From NCBI GenBank assembly GCA_050249455.1, contig JBFWQM010000052.1:1-26488 (forward strand): DNA of 26,488 nucleotides. The letters run 5' to 3'. The notes under the pieces are model-generated. The model worked only from the letters and a program-made list of their open reading frames with translations. It was not told the origin of the DNA and did not search any database. Shown here piece by piece: positions 7,939-14,177 of the stretch. The stretch comes from JBFWQM01 sp050249455. Its GTDB lineage: Bacteria > Pseudomonadota > Alphaproteobacteria > MPNO01 > VGEU01. Positions within the stretch are counted from its first letter, which is position 1; each line of letters starts with the position of its first letter. A program made the position numbers and the translations under genes.

Positions 7939-8505
7939 TCAGGCCGCCTTGACCAGGTCCAGCCACCACCGGGTCTGCAGCTCGATCGCATGCTGCAGGT
8001 AGGCGCCGCCCTCGCCGACCAGCTCGGCCGCGACGGATTCGCGCGACGGGCCGTCGAGGACGAAGCGGCCCTCGATCAGGCCGTCGGCGAAATGCTGGGT
8101 GCCGCCCAGGCGCCGGATCAGCCGCCGCATCGGCAGGTTGTCGGACAGGGTGTAGCAGTGGACGTTGCGGACCGCCCGGTTGCCGGCCGCGGCCAGCACC
8201 CGCTCCACCAGCCTGCGGCCGATGCCGAGGCCCTGGTGTTCCTGCTCGACCGAGACCGCGAATTCGGCGGCCTCCGCGCGCTCGCCCAGGGTCCAGCCGA
8301 CCTCGGCGGCACCGCGCATCCGGCCGTCGATGAAGCAGCCGACCAGAACCCGGTCGAGCCGGGGTCCGGCCTCGGCATAGCGCCGAACCACCTCGTCGGC
8401 GACCATGCCGCAGAACCGCCGATGGCGGCCTTCCGGCGACAGGCGCAGCAGGTGGGCGGCGAACTCGCCCTCTTCGCCAGGCAACGCACGTCTGAACACG
8501 GACAT
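7939..8505 (-). CDS. GNAT-family N-acetyltransferase
   Basis: Encodes about 188 residues beginning MSVFRRALPGEEGEFAAHLL. The acetyl-CoA-binding motif A is clear: VSVEQEHQGLGIGRRLVERV contains the QxxGxG loop, preceded by the AAEVGWTLGERAEAAEFAV beta strands. DNLPMRRLIRRLG, which follows, is the typical motif B 'N-xx-M-x-x-L-x-x-x-G' helix. The ATG at 8505 is preferred because AAGG is 10 nt upstream; a GTG at 8514 would add three residues but leaves no room for a ribosome-binding site. The acceptor substrate is unknown. The gene converges on the alpha/beta-barrel gene and sits just downstream of a strong palindrome. Confidence 0.85.
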   Translation of the reverse strand: MSVFRRALPGEEGEFAAHLLRLSPEGRHRRFCGMVADEVVRRYAEAGPRLDRVLVGCFIDGRMRGAAEVGWTLGERAEAAEFAVSVEQEHQGLGIGRRLVERVLAAAGNRAVRNVHCYTLSDNLPMRRLIRRLGGTQHFADGLIEGRFVLDGPSRESVAAELVGEGGAYLQHAIELQTRWWLDLVKAA

Positions 8506-8543
8506 TTCCGACACGCCTTACGCAAGTCTACGGCTGGACCGGA

Positions 8544-8562
8544 TATTGTGCGGTGCACAATA
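8544..8562. promoter_or_regulatory. Operator-like perfect palindrome upstream of the GNAT gene
   Basis: TATTGTGCGGTGCACAATA is a perfect 8-bp inverted repeat with a 3-bp centre. The size and the TTGTGC/GCACAA half-sites resemble MarR- or GntR-type dimer operators. It lies about 40 bp before the GNAT start and about 190 bp before the divergent CMD gene, so it could control either. No cognate regulator is adjacent. Confidence 0.5.
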
Positions 8563-8660
8563 ACGAACAAGGCTGATCAGGCGCGACAAATTCGACATTC
8601 CCGGTGAACGGGATTCGCGGCGCACCATCCCACTCCCGCATCACCCGGGGCCACGGGCCC

Positions 8661-8690
8661 TTGTGGCGGCGGGTCGCAGCCCGTTATATG
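8661..8690 (+). promoter_or_regulatory. Candidate promoter for the CMD-family gene
   Basis: TTGTGG (8661-8666) and TTATAT (8684-8689) lie 17 bp apart, giving a leader of about 57 nt before the ATG at 8754. The AT-rich hexamer stands out in a GC-rich spacer. Apart from this and the palindrome at 8544-8562, the 8506-8753 gap shows no other convincing feature. Confidence 0.35.
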
Positions 8691-8753
8691 CCGGCGCATT
8701 CATCGCCGCGGCATTCCGCCGCGTGCGCGCACCGCCCGCGAAAGGACCGCGAC

Positions 8754-9152
8754 ATGCCCAAGCGCAACGAAGAGCTCTACCAGGCCGGCCTGAAGGTCCG
8801 TACCGAGGTGCTCGGCCCGCAATACGTCGAGCCGCAGATCAAGGCCGCCGAGGCGGATCCGATCGCCAAGACCCTGCAGGACATGGTCACCGAATACTGC
8901 TGGGGCTACGGCTGGACCTCGGACGTGCTCGACCGCAAGACCCGGTCGCTGATGACGCTGTGCATCCTGGCCACGCTCGACAAGCCGCACGAGATTAAGG
9001 CCCACACCCGCGGCGCGCTGAACAACGGCCTGACCCGCGAGCAGATCGCCGAGGCGCTGCGCCACGCCACCATCTACGCCGGCATCCCGTGCGGCGTGAA
9101 CGCCTTCCGCGCCTTCCGCGAGGCGCTGGCCGAGATCGACGCGAAGAAGTAG
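8754..9152 (+). CDS. Carboxymuconolactone decarboxylase family protein (PcaC-like)
   Basis: A 132-residue CMD-family protein with the PcaC-like segment LDRKTRSLMTLCILATLDKP, then EIKAHTRGALNNGLT, and a C-terminal LRHATIYAGIPCGVNAFRAF containing His104 and Tyr108. The length equals 4-carboxymuconolactone decarboxylase, and there is no CxxC pair, so it is not an AhpD-type peroxidase. In the beta-ketoadipate pathway PcaC decarboxylates 4-carboxymuconolactone; here no other pca gene is nearby, so a related lactone or acid is equally likely. The ATG at 8754 is preferred over upstream in-frame codons because AAAGGA precedes it and the family starts here. Confidence 0.85.
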   Translation: MPKRNEELYQAGLKVRTEVLGPQYVEPQIKAAEADPIAKTLQDMVTEYCWGYGWTSDVLDRKTRSLMTLCILATLDKPHEIKAHTRGALNNGLTREQIAEALRHATIYAGIPCGVNAFRAFREALAEIDAKK

Positions 9153-9183
9153 GGACGCGGTCGCCTGGACAGCCCGCGCTCGA

Positions 9184-9210
9184 TTGCTTTATAACGTTAT
9201 GCGTTATGAT
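9184..9210 (+). promoter_or_regulatory. higBA promoter/operator candidate
   Basis: The perfect palindrome ATAACGTTAT (9191-9200) is followed by the partial repeat GCGTTAT. It sits between TTGCTT (9184-9189) and TATGAT (9205-9210), directly before higB. HigA-type antitoxins autorepress through such TAACGTTA-like operators, so this is the expected autoregulatory site. The 15-bp hexamer spacing is slightly short. Confidence 0.5.
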
Positions 9211-9233
9211 GCGATTGTGCGCGGCTGTGTGGG

Positions 9234-9518
9234 ATGCTCCGGAGCTTTGCCGATCGCGAAGCCGCGCTGATCTGGTCGGGTCGGCGGAGCCGGCGGTTGC
9301 CTCCGGACATTCAGCCGGTCGCGCTTCGCAAGCTCCGCATGCTCAATCAAGCGCGGATCCTATCGGATTTGGCAATTCCGCCGGCCAATCGCTTGGAGGC
9401 GTTGCGCGGCGATCGACAAGGCCAGCACAGCATTCGGATCAACCAGCAGTGGCGGATCGTATTTAGTTGGAACGAAGCGGGGCCGGGCGATGTCGAGATC
9501 GTCGACTACCACGACTGA
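9234..9518 (+). CDS. higB: HigB-type (RelE superfamily) mRNA interferase toxin
   Basis: A 94-residue toxin beginning MLRSFADREAALIWSGRRSR. Family landmarks are the N-terminal (I/L)-x-SF-x-D/H start, KLRMLNQARILSDL with PPANRLEALRGDRQGQHS in the middle, and the C-terminal INQQWRIVFSW plus VEIVDYHD. These match the HigB/Killer protein pattern (LxGDRxGxxSIRxNxQWRxxFxW...DVxxVDYH). HigB cleaves ribosome-bound mRNA and is neutralised by HigA. The toxin-first gene order is typical of higBA. The 3' end overlaps higA by 29 nt. Base composition is visibly less GC-rich than the flanks, consistent with acquisition as a module. Confidence 0.92.
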   Translation: MLRSFADREAALIWSGRRSRRLPPDIQPVALRKLRMLNQARILSDLAIPPANRLEALRGDRQGQHSIRINQQWRIVFSWNEAGPGDVEIVDYHD

Positions 9519-9810
9519 GAGGGGCCTCCTTCCCAACCCCCATCCGGGTGAAATCCTGCTCGAAGAATTTCTACGGCCTATGGCGATAAGTCAGAATGAG
9601 CTCGCCCGCGCCATCCGCGTGCCGCCGAGGCGGATCAACGAGATCGTTCTCGGCAAGCGTGCCGTCACTGCGGATACGGACCTACGTCTTGCGCGTTATT
9701 TTGGCCTTTCCGAAGGATTCTTCCTCGGTTTGCAGGCCGACTATGAGTTGATGGAGCGCCGGCGCGCGATCGGACGCGAACTCGCCGGGATCACGCCACG
9801 GGCGGCGTGA
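9490..9810 (+). CDS. higA: HigA-type XRE-family antitoxin
   Basis: A 106-residue DNA-binding antitoxin. The conserved NPHPGEILLEEFLRPM start of the HigA core is followed by the helix-turn-helix ISQNELARAIRVPPRRINEI and the LGKRAVTADTDLRLARYFGL segment. It should bind HigB and repress the promoter at 9184-9210. The only ATG giving the full core is at 9490, inside higB, which couples the two genes by a 29-nt overlap. The C-terminus has an extra charged helix (YELMERRRAIGRELAGI). Confidence 0.92.
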   Translation: MSRSSTTTTERGLLPNPHPGEILLEEFLRPMAISQNELARAIRVPPRRINEIVLGKRAVTADTDLRLARYFGLSEGFFLGLQADYELMERRRAIGRELAGITPRAA

Positions 9811-9820
9811 ATCCGCCGCC

Positions 9821-10564
9821 TCAGTGCTCCGCCAGCAGCCGCCCGTAGCCGGGCAGGGGGTCCTTCACCCCGGCGGCGCGCAGCGCGGCCCAGAAGGTCG
9901 CGGTGTTGCTGGTGATGACCGGCTTGCCCAGCTCCTTCTCCAGCCGCGCCACCACCGGGCTCGACCCGAAGTCGGTGCAGCAGATCAGGACCGCCTGGGC
10001 GTCGGGGCGGTCGACCGATTTCGCATGGGCATAGATCTGGTCGGGCGGCACGCGCGAGATCTTCTGGATGCCCTCGAGCGCGTAGTTGAGCTGAAGCCCG
10101 GCCATCGCGACCACGGTGATGCCGTGCTCTTCCAGGAACTCCTTTTCGTGTTCGTTGGTCGCGTCGGTGTAGGGCGTCGCCATGGCGATGCGGGTGATCC
10201 CCAGCGCCTTGAACGCGGCCAGCAGCGCGCCGGCGACCGAGACCGCGGGCACCTTGCCGGATCCCTTCATGGTGCCGAGCAGCCGGTCGGACGGGCACGC
10301 CATCGAGCCCGACGTGCAGCCGAACGCGATGACGTCGACCTTGCACTGGGCGAGGATTTCGGCGGCGCGCGCGGTGTCGTCGAGCATCGTCTTGAAGTCG
10401 TCCTCGGCCGGGTGCGGATGCAGCGTCGTGCGGGTGAAGTGGACGGTCACCCCGTCCGGCGCCATGCGGTTGAACTCGGTCTCGTTCATCGTGTTGCTGT
10501 TGGGCACGATCACGCCGATCCGCGCCCGCCAGCCGTCCTGCCGCTCCGTCGCCGTCCCGCTCAT
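9821..10564 (-). CDS. Maleate cis-trans isomerase / Asp-Glu racemase superfamily protein
   Basis: A 247-residue protein of the maleate isomerase/arylmalonate decarboxylase branch. IGVIVPNSNTMNETEF at the N-terminus is the substrate-carboxylate loop of maleate isomerases. The two catalytic cysteines of the fold are present: Cys83 in FGCTSGSM and Cys195/196 in LICCTDFGSS. Having both cysteines favours isomerase or racemase chemistry; arylmalonate decarboxylase has only one. Maleate isomerase converts maleate to fumarate at the end of aerobic nicotinate catabolism. GGGAGGA precedes the ATG at 10564. It is divergent from a flavin monooxygenase gene. Confidence 0.85.
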   Translation of the reverse strand: MSGTATERQDGWRARIGVIVPNSNTMNETEFNRMAPDGVTVHFTRTTLHPHPAEDDFKTMLDDTARAAEILAQCKVDVIAFGCTSGSMACPSDRLLGTMKGSGKVPAVSVAGALLAAFKALGITRIAMATPYTDATNEHEKEFLEEHGITVVAMAGLQLNYALEGIQKISRVPPDQIYAHAKSVDRPDAQAVLICCTDFGSSPVVARLEKELGKPVITSNTATFWAALRAAGVKDPLPGYGRLLAEH

Positions 10565-10674
10565 GGCCGATCCTCCCTGTCCTTACGCGAGCGTGCCAAT
10601 CCAGCGGTGCGCGCGCAAGGGCCGCGCGCTATCCTGCCCAAGATGGGCCGGCGGCAGCGCGATGGAGAGCACGG

Positions 10675-11871
10675 ATGACTGAACAGCGGGTCCTGATCGC
10701 CGGTGCCGGCCCGGTCGGCTGCGTCGCCGCGCTCCACCTTGCCCGGAACGGCGTGAAGGTGACTATCCTGGAGGCCTGCGACGACCTGCCGGAGGACCTC
10801 CGCGCGTCCACCTTCCACCCGCCGACGCTCGACATGCTGGGCGAGCTCGGGCTGGTCGACAAGCTGATCGCCCAGGGCATCATCTGCCCGGTCTGGCAGA
10901 ACCGCGACACGCAGGAAGGCATCGTCGCCGAGTGGGATCTCGGCGTGCTCAAGGACGACACCGCGCACCCCTATCGCGTGCAGGCCGAGCAGTTCCGCCT
11001 CACCCGCATCGCCGCCGCCGTCCTCAGGACGATGCCGGAGGTGACCTTCCGGTTCGGCGCGCGGGCCGCCGCCGTGACGCAGGATGCCGACGGGGTGACC
11101 CTGGAGGTCGAGACGGCGGAGGGCACGGAGCGGCTGCGCGGCGCCTACCTGATCGCCGCCGACGGCGCCTCCAGCGTGATCCGCAAGGGGCTCGGCATCG
11201 ACTTCCCCGGCCTGACGTTCCCGGAGCTGTGGCTGGTCGTCTCCACGCCCTACGACTTCGGTAAGCGGTTCGAGCGGCTGGCGCCGATCGCCTATGTCGC
11301 CGACCCGGAGAACTGGTTCGTCTTCGTCAGCGTGCCGGGCCTGTGGCGGCTCCTGTTCCCGACGCGTCCTGGCGAAACCGCGGAGAGCATCCTGCAGGAA
11401 GAGACGATCCAGTCGCGCATCCAGTTCTACTGCCCCAAGGACGGCCCATACGACATCGTGCACCGCACGGCGTACGCCGTGCACCAGCGCGTGGCGGCCA
11501 GCTATCGCAGCGGGCGCGTGCTGCTGGCCGGAGACAGCGCGCACATCAACAACCCGCTTGGCGGCATGGGCATGAACGGCGGCATTCACGACGCGGTGAA
11601 CCTGGCGGAGAAGCTGGTCGCCGTGCTGCGCGGCGAGGCCGACGCGGCGCTTCTGGATCGCTACGAGCGCCAGCGCCGGCCGATCGCGGTCGAGTATGTC
11701 CAGGCCGCCACCCTGCGCAACAAGGCGCTGCTGGAGGAGAAGGATCCGGCGAAGCGCCGCGCGCGCCACGACGAGCTGCGCCGCATTGCGGAGGACCCCC
11801 AGCGCGCACGCGAGTTCCTGCGCCAGTCCTCGATGATCGCTGCGCTGGAGAAGGCGGCGACGGTGGAATAG
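10675..11871 (+). CDS. Class A FAD-dependent aromatic monooxygenase
   Basis: A 398-residue single-component flavoprotein hydroxylase of the PHBH/UbiH/NicC fold. It shows the Rossmann motif VLIAGAGPVGCVAAL (Gly10, 12, 15), the DG motif IAADGASSVIRKGLG (Asp163-Gly164) that contacts FAD and NAD(P)H, and the GD motif VLLAGDSAHINNPLGGMGMN (Gly286-Asp287). Length is that of the short PHBH-like enzymes without a thioredoxin-like C-terminal domain. The expected reaction is NAD(P)H- and O2-dependent hydroxylation of a phenolic or heteroaromatic ring. GGAGAG precedes the ATG. The substrate cannot be assigned. The divergent maleate isomerase is compatible with a hydroxypyridine/maleate route. Confidence 0.9.
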   Translation: MTEQRVLIAGAGPVGCVAALHLARNGVKVTILEACDDLPEDLRASTFHPPTLDMLGELGLVDKLIAQGIICPVWQNRDTQEGIVAEWDLGVLKDDTAHPYRVQAEQFRLTRIAAAVLRTMPEVTFRFGARAAAVTQDADGVTLEVETAEGTERLRGAYLIAADGASSVIRKGLGIDFPGLTFPELWLVVSTPYDFGKRFERLAPIAYVADPENWFVFVSVPGLWRLLFPTRPGETAESILQEETIQSRIQFYCPKDGPYDIVHRTAYAVHQRVAASYRSGRVLLAGDSAHINNPLGGMGMNGGIHDAVNLAEKLVAVLRGEADAALLDRYERQRRPIAVEYVQAATLRNKALLEEKDPAKRRARHDELRRIAEDPQRAREFLRQSSMIAALEKAATVE

Positions 11872-11907
11872 GGGCGGGCCAGCCGACAGCCGCGTTTCCC
11901 GCGCACC

Positions 11908-12005
11908 GTAGGGGCGGGTTTCAAACCCGCCCTGTTTTTCCGTATTTTTCTTTCGACGCAGAGGCCGGATCGACCGCCGCGGGCGGGTTTGAAACCCGCC
12001 CCTAC
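11908..12005. repeat. Dispersed palindrome between convergent genes
   Basis: The 25-bp arms 11908-11932 and 11981-12005 are inverted copies of GTAGGGGCGGGTTT followed by AAACCCGCCC. Each arm is itself a near-palindrome. The AT-rich centre contains T-runs (TGTTTTTC, TATTTTTC). The element lies between the converging FAD monooxygenase and luciferase-like genes and could serve as a bidirectional terminator. Confidence 0.85.
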
Positions 12006-12032
12006 CCAGCGCGTGCGACCATCAGCGCGGGG

Positions 12033-13223
12033 CTACTCCGCCGCCAGGCCTTTGGCCTCGAAGCCCTGGTAGTCCTTGCTGCCGAGCGCCTGGATGGCGG
12101 GCAGGACCTCCTTGGAGAACAGGCGGATGTTCTTCTCGGTCAGGTCGCGGGGCAGGGTACCGAACTGCAGCAGGCACAGGAAGTTCTCGAAGCCGGCCTG
12201 GCGCTGGCATTCGGTGATGCGCTTGCGCACCGTGTCGGGGCTGCCGCAGATCACGATGTTGCGCTCGACCAGGGACTCGAACGTCTGCTCGCCGCGGACG
12301 CTCTGGTTGTGGCGCAGCACCTTGCGGTAGGACTCGCGCGTCACGTAGCCGGGCGGCGAGAACATCAGGACCGAGACCTTGGGCAGGAAGATGTTGAACA
12401 TCGCCTCGAAATGCGGCTTGGCCTCGGCATAGGCCTGCTCGTCGGTCTCGGCGACGTAGAGCGGCGTGCAGAAGCCGAGCTGCTTGTTGTCGGCCTCGTA
12501 GCCGTACTTCGACTGGGCGGTCTCGCGGTAGAGGTCGAGGTACTGCCGGCACGATTCGAACGGCGTGAAGGCGTGCAGGTAGGTGTACTTGCGCGACGGA
12601 TGCGCCGCCCAGTTCACCGTCTCCACCGAGCCGGTGGACGGGCACCAGATCGGCGGATGCGGCTTCTGGTACGGCCGCGGCCAGACGTTGACGTACTCGA
12701 AGTGGTAGTGCTTGCCCTCGAACGCGAACGGACCCGGCTTGGTCCACGACTGGACGACGAGGTCGGCGGCCTCGTGGTGGCGCTCCAGTGAATAGGCCGG
12801 GTTGACGCCCATCGAGAAGTATTCGGCGCCGACGCCGCGCACGAAGCCGGTGATCAGCCGGCCGCCGGTGATGCAGTCGATCATCGCGTGCTCTTCCGCC
12901 AGGGTCAGCGGATGCTCGCGCAGGCAGAACGCGGAGCCGAGGATCGCGATCTTCTTGTCGGTGCGCCGCGACAGGGCCGACGCCATCACGATCGGCGACG
13001 GCATCAACCCGTAGGCGTTCTGGTGGTGCTCGTTCACCGCGACGCCGTCGAAGCCGAGCTCGGCCCCCATCTCGAGCTCGTCGAGATAGCGGTTGTAGAT
13101 CTCGTGCCCCTTCACCGGGTCGAAATAGGAGTTCGGCAGCAGCACCCAGACGCTGTTGTATTTTTCGCGGAAGCTCATGTCCAACGCGCCGTAGGGCATG
13201 AGATGGAACATGAACACCTGCAT
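12033..13223 (-). CDS. Luciferase-like flavin-dependent monooxygenase, copy 1
   Basis: A 396-residue bacterial-luciferase-like monooxygenase (LLM, group C two-component type), which would use reduced flavin supplied by a separate reductase. Landmarks are VAVNEHHQNAYGLMPSP near residues 62-78 (the E-H-H of the family), HPLTLAEEHAMIDCITGGRL, and VRGVGAEYFSMG. A C-terminal SPDTVRKRITECQRQAGFEN is the usual LLM 'GSPxxV' region. AAAGGAGA precedes the ATG at 13223. It lies 46 bp downstream of an alpha/beta hydrolase gene, in the same direction. A close paralogue is encoded at 16066-17253. Possible roles include oxidative ring or amide cleavage (RutA-like chemistry), but no substrate can be assigned. 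Confidence 0.9.
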   Translation of the reverse strand: MQVFMFHLMPYGALDMSFREKYNSVWVLLPNSYFDPVKGHEIYNRYLDELEMGAELGFDGVAVNEHHQNAYGLMPSPIVMASALSRRTDKKIAILGSAFCLREHPLTLAEEHAMIDCITGGRLITGFVRGVGAEYFSMGVNPAYSLERHHEAADLVVQSWTKPGPFAFEGKHYHFEYVNVWPRPYQKPHPPIWCPSTGSVETVNWAAHPSRKYTYLHAFTPFESCRQYLDLYRETAQSKYGYEADNKQLGFCTPLYVAETDEQAYAEAKPHFEAMFNIFLPKVSVLMFSPPGYVTRESYRKVLRHNQSVRGEQTFESLVERNIVICGSPDTVRKRITECQRQAGFENFLCLLQFGTLPRDLTEKNIRLFSKEVLPAIQALGSKDYQGFEAKGLAAE

Positions 13224-13269
13224 CGGGCGTCTCCTTTCGCGAAGCCTCCGGCGTCAGCGCGGGGCCGTC

Positions 13270-14052
13270 TTACGCGGCCTTCTGCAGGAAGTCGGTCACA
13301 GCCTTGAGGAACGGCTCGGTCCGCTCGATGTGCGGCAGGTGGCCGGCGTCCTTGATCATCGTCACGGTCGAGCCCGCGATCAGGCCCTTGAACGCGTCGG
13401 CATAGGCCGGCGGGATGATCTTGTCGGAATCGCCCCACACGATGTGGGTCGGCACCGTGACGCGGTGCAGCCACTTGTGCAGCTTCGGATTGAACAGCCG
13501 CGGCTGCCAGCCGAGCCGCGCGGTGGCGACGCGGTTGGTGATCAGGATGTCCTCCTGCTCCTCCGTCAACGTCTGAGCCAGCGCGCCCTCGATCAGCTTC
13601 TGGTCGACGAACAGGTTCCGGGTCAGCTCCTCCGGCGCCATCATGAAGATGTCGGCCTTCGGCTTGCCCTTGACGTGGATGCCGGCGGCGCCGACCAGGG
13701 TCATGCTCTTGATCCGCTCGGCCGAGCGCACCGCGATCTCCAGCGCGATCCAGCCGCCGAGCGACTGCCCCACCAGGTGGACGCCCTTGAGGTCGAGCGC
13801 CTTCATGAAGTCGAGGTAGAAGTAGGCCATGTCGTGGATGTCGTCGAGCCACGACGGCAGCGGCGACTTCCCGAAGCTCGGGTGGTCGGGGACGATCACG
13901 TCGTATTTCTCGGACAGCTGCTGGAAGACCGGCAGCCACGCGCCGACGCCGCCGGCGCCGTGCAGGAACAGCAACGGCTGGCCCTTGCCGCCGCGCCGCA
14001 CGAACACGTCGGTCCCGTCAACCTTGACGACGCTCTCGGTGCACCCAGCCAT
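13270..14052 (-). CDS. Alpha/beta hydrolase (meta-cleavage-product hydrolase / deformylase-like)
   Basis: A 260-residue alpha/beta hydrolase with a complete triad: Ser97 in VGQSLGGW, Asp210 in WGDSDKIIPP, and His238 in AGHLPHIE. The oxyanion-hole HG is at LFLHGAGG. The architecture, with a cap region around residues 125-195 and a GQSLGG elbow, is that of ring-cleavage product hydrolases and N-formylmaleamate deformylase-type enzymes. The gene precedes and is co-directional with an LLM monooxygenase, so it probably processes the product of that or a similar oxygenase. The ATG at 14052 follows GAGGGAAAGACC. C-C bond versus ester or amide hydrolysis cannot be told from sequence. Confidence 0.88.
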   Translation of the reverse strand: MAGCTESVVKVDGTDVFVRRGGKGQPLLFLHGAGGVGAWLPVFQQLSEKYDVIVPDHPSFGKSPLPSWLDDIHDMAYFYLDFMKALDLKGVHLVGQSLGGWIALEIAVRSAERIKSMTLVGAAGIHVKGKPKADIFMMAPEELTRNLFVDQKLIEGALAQTLTEEQEDILITNRVATARLGWQPRLFNPKLHKWLHRVTVPTHIVWGDSDKIIPPAYADAFKGLIAGSTVTMIKDAGHLPHIERTEPFLKAVTDFLQKAA

Positions 14053-14177
14053 GGTCTTTCCCTCTTGAATTGCGCGATTTGCGTTGAACGAAAGCTAGCA
14101 ACCTAACGATGTCGTCGCAACCGGTACGGCAACGGGCCGGGGTGGCGATTGGCCGCACGACCGGCGCCGGCCGCGGG

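Noticed and set aside
8604..8753. N-terminal extension of the CMD-family protein
   Set aside because: The sequence is basic and unlike any CMD protein; AAAGGA directly before the ATG at 8754 and family length favour the short form.
8754..9152. AhpD-like alkylhydroperoxidase
   Set aside because: No CxxC motif is present; the C-terminal His-x-x-x-Tyr segment and length fit PcaC-type members instead.
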